A stretch of DNA of 47,876 bases from Deltaproteobacteria bacterium GWC2_42_11 (GTDB lineage Bacteria > Desulfobacterota > GWC2-55-46 > UBA9637 > GWC2-42-11): assembly GCA_001797495.1 (NCBI GenBank), contig MGPS01000073.1:1-47876 (forward strand), in the 5' to 3' direction. Of this stretch, positions 36,204-43,677 are shown one piece after another. Numbering within the stretch: the first letter of the stretch is position 1; each line of letters opens with the position of its first letter. The notes beneath the pieces were generated by a model, which had not been told where the DNA came from, made no database searches, and saw only the letters and a list, made by a program, of their open reading frames with translations. The translations under genes were made by a program, and so were the position numbers.

Positions 36204-37892
36204 ATGCTTCTTGAAATCAGCATTAAAGACTTTGCCATTATTGATAACCTTAATGTTTCCTTTAATAAAGGGCTCAACATCCTTACAGGCGAGACTGGCG
36301 CAGGGAAATCTATAATAATAGATGCTGTTAAACTCATCCTCGGCGACAGGGTTACAGGCGAGGTTATAAGGTCATCCTGCGATGAGGCAGCAGTTGAGGC
36401 TGTATTTGATATATCAGGGGAGCAGGGCATTGAAGAATTCCTTGATGCATCAGGGGTTGCAGCGCCTGAAGGCGGCAGTCTTATTGTAAAAAGGGTGGTC
36501 TCCCGGACAGGCAGAAACAGGGTTTTTATAAACGGGAGCAATTCAACAGTCTCAATACTAGCAGAACTTGGCAGGAACCTTGTTGACATATATGGTCAGC
36601 ACGACCATCAGTCCCTTATAAACCCTGAAACACATATTGATATACTTGACAGTTTTGCTGGTCTAATCCCTTTGCGCAGCAGGGTTAATGAGTTATTCAG
36701 CAGGTTTTCGGCAGCAAGAAGTGAACTGGAAAAAATTAAAGAAAATCTCAGGGTGAATAAAGAAAAACAGGACTTTCTTGTATTCCAATCCCATGAGATA
36801 GGTTCTGCAGCACTTAAACAGGGTGAGGATGAAGAACTTAAAAAGGAAAGGGAAAAACTTGTAAATGCAGAGAGGCTGCTTGAAGCAGCAAACAGTGGGC
36901 ACGAAATTTTATACTCGTCATCAGGTTCGGTTGTTGAAAAAATAGGGCAGGCGCTGAACAGATTAAAGGATGCCTTAAAATATGACGAAGACCTTGCAAA
37001 AACTGCCGAAATCCTTGAATCATGTCTTTATCAGGTTGAAGACATATCCGCATTGCTCAGAGACTATTCGCAGGACATAACATTTGACCCCAAATACCTT
37101 GAAGATGTGGATAACAGGCTTGATTTGATAAACAAACTCAAGAAGAAATACGGACAGACAATCCAGGAGATTATTGACAGGAAGGCAGAGATAGACATGG
37201 AACTTGAGTTGGCAGCATCCTGCGGCGAAAAGATTTCAGAACTTGAACAGGAGGTTGAGATAATAAAAAAGGAGGCACTTGAAATTGCAGCGGAACTGTC
37301 AAAGAAAAGGAAAACTACGGTAAAAAACCTTAAAAATACTGTGGAGGCTGAACTTGAACTCCTTAACATGAAGAAGACTGTATTTGAACCGAGGATGGAG
37401 GAGTTGAAGGGAGAAGATGGCTCTATAAGGCTTACTGCCAGCGGTATAGACAGGATTGAATTTTTCATATCCCCTAATGTAGGGGAGGAGCCCAAGCCGC
37501 TTGCAAAGATTGCATCAGGCGGAGAACTTTCCAGGATAATGCTGGCGCTCAAGAGGGTTGCTGCAAGGGCAGCAAGCGTCCCTGTATTGATATTTGATGA
37601 AATAGATGCAGGGATAGGCGGCGGGACTGCAGAGGCAGTCGGCAGAAAACTTAAAGAGGTTTCACAAGAGCATCAGGTAATCTGCATAACACACCTCCCC
37701 CAGATAGCGGCGTATGCGGACAGACATTATTTTGTGTCAAAGGTTGTAAAAGGTTCAAGGACAGTTGCTGAAATTAAGGAGTTGAGCGGTAACGAAAGGA
37801 CAGGAGAAATCTCCAGGATGCTCGGCGGTATGAAGATTACAGACAAGACAAGAGAGCATGCGCGGGAGATGCTGGAAAATGCCAGAAAGTAG
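36204..37892 (+). CDS. recN: DNA repair protein RecN
   Basis: RecN is an SMC-like ATPase that acts in double-strand break repair. The 562-residue protein has Walker A LTGETGAGKSIII near residue 30, two long coiled-coil stretches (about 150-220 and 300-400), the ABC signature IASGGELSRIMLALK near 435, and Walker B VPVLIFDEIDAGIGG near 465. The end ICITHLPQIAAYADRHY is typical. It is coupled to nadK and convergent with rho, only 16 bases away. Confidence 0.97.
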   Translation: MLLEISIKDFAIIDNLNVSFNKGLNILTGETGAGKSIIIDAVKLILGDRVTGEVIRSSCDEAAVEAVFDISGEQGIEEFLDASGVAAPEGGSLIVKRVVSRTGRNRVFINGSNSTVSILAELGRNLVDIYGQHDHQSLINPETHIDILDSFAGLIPLRSRVNELFSRFSAARSELEKIKENLRVNKEKQDFLVFQSHEIGSAALKQGEDEELKKEREKLVNAERLLEAANSGHEILYSSSGSVVEKIGQALNRLKDALKYDEDLAKTAEILESCLYQVEDISALLRDYSQDITFDPKYLEDVDNRLDLINKLKKKYGQTIQEIIDRKAEIDMELELAASCGEKISELEQEVEIIKKEALEIAAELSKKRKTTVKNLKNTVEAELELLNMKKTVFEPRMEELKGEDGSIRLTASGIDRIEFFISPNVGEEPKPLAKIASGGELSRIMLALKRVAARAASVPVLIFDEIDAGIGGGTAEAVGRKLKEVSQEHQVICITHLPQIAAYADRHYFVSKVVKGSRTVAEIKELSGNERTGEISRMLGGMKITDKTREHAREMLENARK

Positions 37893-37908
37893 CATTTTTC
37901 AGCGTCAA

Positions 37909-39159
37909 CTACTTGCTCATTGAATTAAGAAAATCCTTGTTTGAATTTGTGTTCTGAATCTTTTCAAGCAGGAATTCCATGCTCTCCACAGGGTTCAGCG
38001 GCTGGAGAACCTTTCTTAATATCCATATGCGGTTAAGTGTCTCTTTTGGCAGGAGGAGTTCTTCTTTCCTTGTGCCTGAGCGGTTTAAATCAATTGCAGG
38101 GAATATCCTCCTGTCTGCAAGTTTTCTGTCAAGGGCTATCTCCATATTGCCTGTCCCTTTGAACTCTTCAAAAATAACTTCGTCCATACGGCTCCCTGTT
38201 TCAACGAGTGCTGTTGCAAGGATGGTTAAACTGCCGCCTTCTTCTATGTTTCTTGCAGCGCCAAAAAATCTCTTTGGTTTGTGCAAGGCATTTGAGTCAA
38301 CACCGCCTGAAAGAACCTTCCCGCTCGGCGGGACAACTGTGTTGTAAGCCCTTGCCAGCCTTGTAATTGAATCAAGCAATATCACAACATCCTTCTGATG
38401 TTCAACAAGCCTTTTTGCCTTTTCAATGACCATCTCAGCGACCTGCACATGCCGCTGTGCAGGTTCATCAAATGTGGATGATATTACCTCACCCTTTACA
38501 GAGCGCTGCATATCAGTAACCTCTTCAGGTCTTTCGTCGATGAGAAGGACTATAAGGACTATTTCAGGATGGTTTTTGGTTATACTGTTTGCTATCTTCT
38601 GGAGGAGAACTGTTTTACCTGCCCTCGGCGGAGACACAATGAGTCCGCGCTGACCCATGCCAATGGGTGTGAACAGGTCCATTATACGCATTGATAAATC
38701 ACCTTTGGGGGGTGTTTCCAATTTTATCTTTTCCTGCGGGTATAAAGGTGTGAGGTTGTCAAATAATATCTTCTCACGGGCTATCTCAGGGTCCTCATAA
38801 TTTACCTTTTCTACCTTTAACAAGGCAAAGTACCTTTCACCCTCCTTTGGAGGTCTTATCTGACCTGAAACTATATCCCCTGTCCTCATATTAAATCTCC
38901 TTATCTGGGACGGGGAGACATATATATCATCAGGGCCCGGCAGGTAGTTATAATCAGGCGCCCTCAGGAAACCAAAACCGTCAGGGAGTGTTTCCAGAAC
39001 CCCCTCGCCGTATATGAGTCCATTTTGTGCTGCCTGAGATTGCAGCAGGGCAAATATCAGATCCTGCCTTCTCATACTTGTTGCCCCTTCTATACTATAC
39101 TGCCTGGCAAGGGTAGTAAGGTCGCCGATCTTTTTTTCCTTGAGTTCCTTAAGATTCAT
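37909..39159 (-). CDS. rho: Transcription termination factor Rho
   Basis: Rho is a hexameric RNA helicase that ends untranslated transcripts. The 416-residue protein has the N-terminal helical domain, the RNA-binding cold-shock-like domain ([20 protein letters not shown] near 52), and the motor domain with Walker [13 protein letters not shown], Walker [14 protein letters not shown] and the Q-loop block [11 protein letters not shown]. Length is normal. Its upstream 350-base gap may contain an autoregulated leader. Confidence 0.98.
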   Translation of the reverse strand: MNLKELKEKKIGDLTTLARQYSIEGATSMRRQDLIFALLQSQAAQNGLIYGEGVLETLPDGFGFLRAPDYNYLPGPDDIYVSPSQIRRFNMRTGDIVSGQIRPPKEGERYFALLKVEKVNYEDPEIAREKILFDNLTPLYPQEKIKLETPPKGDLSMRIMDLFTPIGMGQRGLIVSPPRAGKTVLLQKIANSITKNHPEIVLIVLLIDERPEEVTDMQRSVKGEVISSTFDEPAQRHVQVAEMVIEKAKRLVEHQKDVVILLDSITRLARAYNTVVPPSGKVLSGGVDSNALHKPKRFFGAARNIEEGGSLTILATALVETGSRMDEVIFEEFKGTGNMEIALDRKLADRRIFPAIDLNRSGTRKEELLLPKETLNRIWILRKVLQPLNPVESMEFLLEKIQNTNSNKDFLNSMSK

Positions 39160-39426
39160 AGATTCTCCTTCTTAAATAATACCTGAAATTTATACTGCAA
39201 GGAAAAAATACCTGCAAGTATTTATCAGGTGTGTTAACAGACTATTTCTGCGTGGCAATATTTAACCAGTTCTAATCATCTAATCAATTTTGACAGGAAT
39301 GGACTACAGATTTTATTTCCTTCTATCCGGCACCTATGAAGATTGTAAGACATTGGTAAGATAATAAGATAAAATGATAAAATTGTTATACCTGAATGGT
39401 TTATTGTTGGCCGATAAGTTTGTTAC

Positions 39427-39454
39427 TTGACACTATGGTAGTATAGTGTATCAA
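39427..39454 (+). promoter_or_regulatory. Operator-like palindrome ACACTAT-N6-ATAGTGT
   Basis: The arms ACACTAT (39430-39436) and ATAGTGT (39443-39449) are perfect complements around six bases. The palindrome begins within a TTGACA hexamer and lies about 28 bases before a second -35 box, which is a sensible place for a repressor. The regulator is not encoded in the window, and a metal-responsive one would suit the downstream genes (inference). Confidence 0.55.
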
Positions 39455-39476
39455 ATGATGTCAACATATTTTTTTC

Positions 39477-39506
39477 TTGACTTTAAAAAAAATAAACAAG
39501 TAGAAT
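39477..39506 (+). promoter_or_regulatory. Promoter giving a nearly leaderless transcript
   Basis: TTGACT (39477-39482), an 18-base spacer and TAGAAT (39501-39506) precede the ATG at 39514 by only seven bases. A transcript from here would start at or beside the ATG. No Shine-Dalgarno is present, which supports a leaderless mRNA. Confidence 0.45.
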
Positions 39507-39513
39507 AGATGCC

Positions 39514-39924
39514 ATGAAACGTGCGGCAGTTATTTTTACAGTGTTTGTAATGGTAACCTTAAACCTTAAGGTGCTTGCTCATGCAGTAACTGCACCGCCT
39601 GCAAAGACAAGGTTCGTGCTGTTCTGTATGACATCTAAAGGCAGTCAGGCTTCGTGCTCCCACAAAAACTGCCCGCTGCATGATAATAGCAAACATGACA
39701 CATCCAAAGAGGACAATCTAATCTATTGCGAAACAAGGATAGAATGCGGCGCGGCACATAATAATGAAACTACTGTTTTATCTGCGAATGATGCAATATA
39801 TATCCATAGTACGCAAACACTGGAAAATTACCAGCCAGAAATCTGCTTAAATAATAAGGAATATCAAGTCCTTAAATATTCTTTCAGTCTCCGAATAGAC
39901 AAACCTCCAAAGCACACCTTTTAA
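39514..39924 (+). CDS. Exported Cys/His-rich small protein
   Basis: The 136-residue product has a signal peptide (residues 1-23, ending VLAHA) and then a Cys/His-rich stretch (CSHKNCPLHDNSKHD, followed by CETRIECG) that could bind a transition metal such as copper or zinc. I do not recognise the family. It resembles the protein at 40760-41143 in size, order of features and the C-P-H-H/L-H pattern, so the two are probably paralogs. It heads the TonB/ExbBD cluster and is likely periplasmic. The metal role is inferred from residues and context. A promoter and palindrome lie just upstream. Confidence 0.7.
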   Translation: MKRAAVIFTVFVMVTLNLKVLAHAVTAPPAKTRFVLFCMTSKGSQASCSHKNCPLHDNSKHDTSKEDNLIYCETRIECGAAHNNETTVLSANDAIYIHSTQTLENYQPEICLNNKEYQVLKYSFSLRIDKPPKHTF

Positions 39925-40063
39925 CCCCCAAAGGGCATTCCTGCCCGCCAATATTCACTTTATTTATTTAAAGCCGTTTTGAAGTTGTTTACAGCAGCCG
40001 TTCATTTTTTACTACAGGTATATTGAGACAGCGGCTGCCCAAAAAATATATTGAGAGGAAACA

Positions 40064-40663
40064 ATGCAAGTGTACAAAAAAAAGTTTTTTACCTCTTTCC
40101 TGCTGCTGGGTATTTATTGTATGCAGATGTTTTTTTTAACTGCATGCACCAGCGAAAAGAAGAACACGGGTGAAAACCTGCTCGGCATACCCGCACCGGA
40201 TTTCAGGCTTAAAGACATACACGGAGAAGAGGTTGCCATTAGCAAAGTAAAGGGGAAGGTAATCCTTTTAAGGTTCTGGTCAACAAGGTGCGTTTCATGC
40301 AAAGAGGAGATGCCTAAATTGGAAGCAAGTTATAAAAAACTTAAGGAAAAGGGTTTTGAGATACTGGCAGTAAATGTAGAAGACCCTTTGGAAAAGGCTA
40401 TGGATTTTGCCCATGAACTGAATCTTACATATCCAATCCTGATAGATGAAGACCAGAAGGCTGCAAACCAATATAAGGTCTTTGGGGTGCCGACATCGTT
40501 TTTTATAGATAAGGAAGGGGTTGTAAGGGGCAGGGTATTCGGTGAACTGGATGAAAAGGGCATAGAAAATATTGTAGTGCCACTGTTGGAAGGCATTGCC
40601 TTAGCACCGAGGATTAAAGAAGAGAAAAACGAAGAGGTTCATAACCACAGTAATCACCAGTAA
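40064..40663 (+). CDS. TlpA/ResA-type thioredoxin-like lipoprotein
   Basis: This 199-residue protein has a lipoprotein signal (lipobox LTAC near residue 28) and a TlpA/ResA thioredoxin fold. The active site is WSTRCVSCKEEMP (CxxC near 80), and GVPTSFFIDKEG carries the cis-Pro. The tail EEVHNHSNHQ is His-rich and may bind metal. Proteins of this group reduce disulfides in cytochrome c maturation or in assembly of copper sites such as CuA. Here it lies between two Cys/His-rich exported proteins, which suggests it keeps their cysteines reduced. That partner role is inferred. Confidence 0.88.
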   Translation: MQVYKKKFFTSFLLLGIYCMQMFFLTACTSEKKNTGENLLGIPAPDFRLKDIHGEEVAISKVKGKVILLRFWSTRCVSCKEEMPKLEASYKKLKEKGFEILAVNVEDPLEKAMDFAHELNLTYPILIDEDQKAANQYKVFGVPTSFFIDKEGVVRGRVFGELDEKGIENIVVPLLEGIALAPRIKEEKNEEVHNHSNHQ

Positions 40664-40671
40664 GCGGTAGG

Positions 40672-40739
40672 CAAGCGAAAAACGAAAAGCGAAAAACTAA
40701 AAATTAATACACCTTTATTTTACGCCTTTTGCTTTTCAC
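40672..40739. repeat. Inverted pair of 7-nt-period arrays
   Basis: GCGAAAAACGAAAAGCGAAAAACT (units near CGAAAAA) faces the complementary CGCCTTTTGCTTTTCACTTTT about 30 bases on. The two arms can pair imperfectly. The element fills the gap between the TlpA-like gene and the next Cys/His-rich gene. Confidence 0.75.
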
Positions 40740-40759
40740 TTTTAACAGGTAACTGATAT

Positions 40760-41143
40760 ATGGTAAAGCGATTTTTCATAATAGCAATACTTGCCGTTAT
40801 TACACTGAATGTGAATTTTATATGCCATAGTGTGCATATGGACAGGCACGGCAGGAGTGGGCATGTGTCATCAACTGACACCTGTCCTATTAAAGGTGCA
40901 TGTCCGCATCACAATAATGACAACCATGAGCATAACGGGCACCATAAAGCAGATAAAGGAACATTTATAAAATGCAGCTGCTCTGCTGATTATACATCAA
41001 CAATTGCATATGAAATTATAATGCAGAACAATAGCATCATTATCATGCCTCAATTTTTTGCATATAACCTTACCGAGAATAAACAAATCTTTAGCAGTAG
41101 AGAACCCATTCCATCAGAAGGACCTCCCAGAATTATCGCCTGA
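40760..41143 (+). CDS. Exported His/Cys-rich small protein (paralog of 39514-39924)
   Basis: The 127-residue product starts with a signal peptide (about 1-21) followed by a strongly His-rich segment (CPIKGACPHHNNDNHEHNGHH) and the Cys pair in KCSCSAD. The end is Pro-rich (PIPSEGPPRIIA). The order of features matches the first gene of the cluster, with more histidines. A periplasmic metal chaperone or sensor is plausible, with copper, zinc, nickel or cobalt all possible. I do not recognise a named family. It is followed by repeat sequence and then a 75-residue gene. Confidence 0.7.
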   Translation: MVKRFFIIAILAVITLNVNFICHSVHMDRHGRSGHVSSTDTCPIKGACPHHNNDNHEHNGHHKADKGTFIKCSCSADYTSTIAYEIIMQNNSIIIMPQFFAYNLTENKQIFSSREPIPSEGPPRIIA

Positions 41144-41166
41144 TTTTTCACAGCCAGTTTCACCCA

Positions 41167-41263
41167 TGAAAAGAAATTGTAAATTGAAGATTGGAAATTG
41201 GAAATTTTAAAATGAAAAACCAATCTTGCAATTTATAACTTACAATTTGCATTTTACAATTTG
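41167..41263. repeat. Facing arrays of 7-nt-period repeats
   Basis: AAATTGT, AAATTGA, AGATTGG, AAATTGG, AAATTTT on the left face CAATCTT, GCAATTT, ATAACTT, ACAATTT, GCATTTT, ACAATTT on the right. Both keep register of seven and are largely complementary, so the whole can fold as one long hairpin. Confidence 0.85.
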
Positions 41264-41289
41264 AGCGAAGCGAATACAGGAGGTCTTAT

Positions 41290-41517
41290 ATGTTCTACAA
41301 GGCTATCGTAGAGTGCGGCCATATGGGCGCAGGAAACAGTTTTGAGAGGGTCTGGTTTATAAAGGGTGATAACCCTCTTTCTGTCCTTAAAAGGGCAAGG
41401 ATGTTCCCAAGGGTGAAGAAGAAAAACTCCCTTATGAGTATTAAACTGCTCCAGAGGATAAGCAAAGAGGAATATATCTGCGGCACGAATCAAATAAGAT
41501 ATGCTGCAGTGCAGTAA
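41290..41517 (+). CDS. Hypothetical 75-residue protein
   Basis: This short frame starts MFYKAIVECGHMGAGNSFE and is preceded by a strong CAGGAGG seven bases before the ATG. The protein is basic in its middle (KRARMFPRVKKKNS), has two Cys, no signal peptide and no membrane helix. I do not recognise the family. Its ribosome-binding site and the perfect terminator-like hairpin directly after it support a real gene. It lies inside the uptake cluster, but nothing in its sequence shows a role there. Confidence 0.65.
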   Translation: MFYKAIVECGHMGAGNSFERVWFIKGDNPLSVLKRARMFPRVKKKNSLMSIKLLQRISKEEYICGTNQIRYAAVQ

Positions 41518-41525
41518 GAATTTTA

Positions 41526-41560
41526 CCCGCACACCTATTGCATAGGTGTGCGGGGATTTT
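41526..41560 (+). terminator. Perfect 13-bp hairpin with T-tail before the TonB receptor
   Basis: CCCGCACACCTAT and ATAGGTGTGCGGG pair perfectly around a three-base loop, and GATTTT follows. It ends 33 bases before the receptor ATG. It may terminate the transcript of the small gene upstream or attenuate the receptor. Confidence 0.8.
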
Positions 41561-41592
41561 CAAAACAAATTTCTAATACAAGAGGATACGAC

Positions 41593-43677
41593 ATGAAAAA
41601 GATATTGCCACTATTTTTTATAATAATATTATTCCCTGTAACAGTCTTTGCTGAAGAAGACACAACAAGATTAGAGGATATTATTGTTACAGGCACAAGG
41701 GAGGCTGAGTCGGCAAAAGAGGTTCCGCAGACAGTCGGCGTTGTGGATGAAAAAACGATACAGGATGTGAAACCATCGCACCCCTCGCAGGTTATGAACA
41801 GGGTGCCGGGCGTTTGGATAAGGGCAACAACAGGAGAGGGGCATGTTACGGCAATCCGCCAGCCTCTTACAACAAACCCTGTCTATCTATATCTTGAAGA
41901 CGGCATACCAATAAGGTCAACGGGATTTTTCAATCATAACGCCCTTTATGAAATCAATGTGCCCGGCGCTGACAGGATAGAGGTTACAAAAGGTCCAGGG
42001 ACTGCATTATACGGCAGCGATGCAATAGGCGGGGCAATAAATGTTATGACAAAGGCGCCCTCTCTTACGCCTGAAATAGAAATAACCCCTGAGACAGGTG
42101 AAAACGGCTGGTATCGCATTCTGGCGACAGGCAGCAATACATGGGGCAGTCATGGTTTTCGTCTTGACTTGAATGATACGCATACGGACGGCTGGCAGGA
42201 TGATACGGAATATGACAGGCAGGCAGCAACACTTCGTTATGATTATGCGCTGGATACAACAACGAGCATAAAGACTGTAGTTGCCTATTCTAAGATTGAT
42301 GGACATGGCGAAGCGCTTGGATTGTCAAAGGCGGATTTTGAAACCAGGCCGTCGTATAGTTACACAACCTTTAATTTTAGAAAGGTTGATGCGTTCAGAT
42401 TTTCTTTTGATATTGAAAAAGAGGTAAATGAGGGGAGAGGGCTTATAAGTATTATCCCGTACTACAGAGATAATGAGATGGAACTCTTTCCGGGATGGGG
42501 AATCTTCCAGTCAGGAAGCAACTACTACGGTTCTCATTATACCACAAAGTTTCAATCTTTCGGACTTCTGGCAAAATATCGGCATGATTTTGAGCCAATG
42601 AGGACTAGATTGGTAGTCGGCGTTGATATTGATTACAGCCCCGGAGATTATTTTGAAAGGAGAATCCAGGCTTATAAAACAGGCGACAAATACACATCTT
42701 ATGCCTATGTCAGCAATACAGATAACAATTATGACTATGATGCGACATTTACAGGGCTCTCGCCGTATATACATACCGAGTTTTCTCCATTTGAAAAAAT
42801 AAGATTCACGCTTGGCGCAAGATACGATGATATGGAATATGATTATGAGACCCGCCTTGCGTCAAATGCAAACAGACCTACAGATACAAAAAAATCCTTC
42901 TCCCATGTAAGCCCGAAGGCAGGATTAACTTATTCATTTACAAAAGATGTCAGCGTATTTGTTTCATACAATAACGGATTCAGGGTGCCTTCAGCAGGCG
43001 ATTTGTTCAAAGGAAATAACGGAACCGCTTCAACAGCGGTGAATCTGAAACCAATAAAGATTGACAGTTATGAAACAGGGATAAAGACAAATCTGTTTGA
43101 TAATCTCGTTACATTTGATGCGTCTGTTTATCTGATGCAAAAAGAGGACGATATTGTTTCATACAAGCCCACCTCTTCAACCACTCAGAGGCTAAATGCA
43201 GGCGAGACAGAGCATAAAGGCATTGAGGTTGCCCTCGGCGTAAAACCGATAAAAGAGGTTGGCTTTGATGTTGCATATTCCTACGCAAAACATACATACG
43301 AAGAATACAAGGTTTCATCAACTATTGATTACAGCGGCAAGGAAATACCTGTTGCGCCAAGGCAGATTATAAACACCCGTTTATACTGTGCGCCTTCTTT
43401 TTTAAATGGCGGCAAGGTTGAGTTGGAATGGATAAGCCTTGGCAAATACTGGCTTGATGACGCAAATACTGAAAAGTATGACGGTCACGATTTATTGAAT
43501 GTCAGGGCATCGTATAATTTCAACAAGTCATGGGAAATCTATGCAAGGGCAATGAATGTTACCGATGAACTGTATGCTGAAAGCGCATCCAAATCATCCG
43601 GCAGCGCTGCCCAATATAACCCGGGCATGCCGCAGACATTCTATGCAGGGATTACTTATCATTGGGGAAGTAAATGA
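41593..43677 (+). CDS. TonB-dependent outer-membrane receptor
   Basis: The 694-residue protein has a signal peptide (ending VFA-EED), a TonB-box-like start (TTRLEDIIVTGTRE), a plug domain with VKPSHPSQVMNRVPGVWI and RIEVTKGPGTALYGSDAIGG, and a 22-strand barrel with many alternating aromatic strands, ending GITYHWGSK. I chose ATG 41593 (after AGAGGA), not the longer start in the track. Such receptors import siderophores, heme, vitamin B12 or metal complexes. The neighbours (Cys/His-rich proteins, TlpA-like protein, own ExbB/ExbD/TonB) favour a metal or metal-chelate substrate, and copper is possible, but nothing in the barrel proves it. The BNR gene overlaps its stop. Confidence 0.92.
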   Translation: MKKILPLFFIIILFPVTVFAEEDTTRLEDIIVTGTREAESAKEVPQTVGVVDEKTIQDVKPSHPSQVMNRVPGVWIRATTGEGHVTAIRQPLTTNPVYLYLEDGIPIRSTGFFNHNALYEINVPGADRIEVTKGPGTALYGSDAIGGAINVMTKAPSLTPEIEITPETGENGWYRILATGSNTWGSHGFRLDLNDTHTDGWQDDTEYDRQAATLRYDYALDTTTSIKTVVAYSKIDGHGEALGLSKADFETRPSYSYTTFNFRKVDAFRFSFDIEKEVNEGRGLISIIPYYRDNEMELFPGWGIFQSGSNYYGSHYTTKFQSFGLLAKYRHDFEPMRTRLVVGVDIDYSPGDYFERRIQAYKTGDKYTSYAYVSNTDNNYDYDATFTGLSPYIHTEFSPFEKIRFTLGARYDDMEYDYETRLASNANRPTDTKKSFSHVSPKAGLTYSFTKDVSVFVSYNNGFRVPSAGDLFKGNNGTASTAVNLKPIKIDSYETGIKTNLFDNLVTFDASVYLMQKEDDIVSYKPTSSTTQRLNAGETEHKGIEVALGVKPIKEVGFDVAYSYAKHTYEEYKVSSTIDYSGKEIPVAPRQIINTRLYCAPSFLNGGKVELEWISLGKYWLDDANTEKYDGHDLLNVRASYNFNKSWEIYARAMNVTDELYAESASKSSGSAAQYNPGMPQTFYAGITYHWGSK

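Larger units (their letters stand above)
39160..39513. other. Regulatory gap between divergent rho and the uptake cluster
   Basis: This 354-base AT-rich gap has no gene. The side next to rho holds the inverted pair ACCTGA/TCAGGT (about 39181-39230), a possible rho leader hairpin. The right half holds an operator-like palindrome and a sigma-70-like promoter for the uptake cluster, listed separately. Confidence 0.5.
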
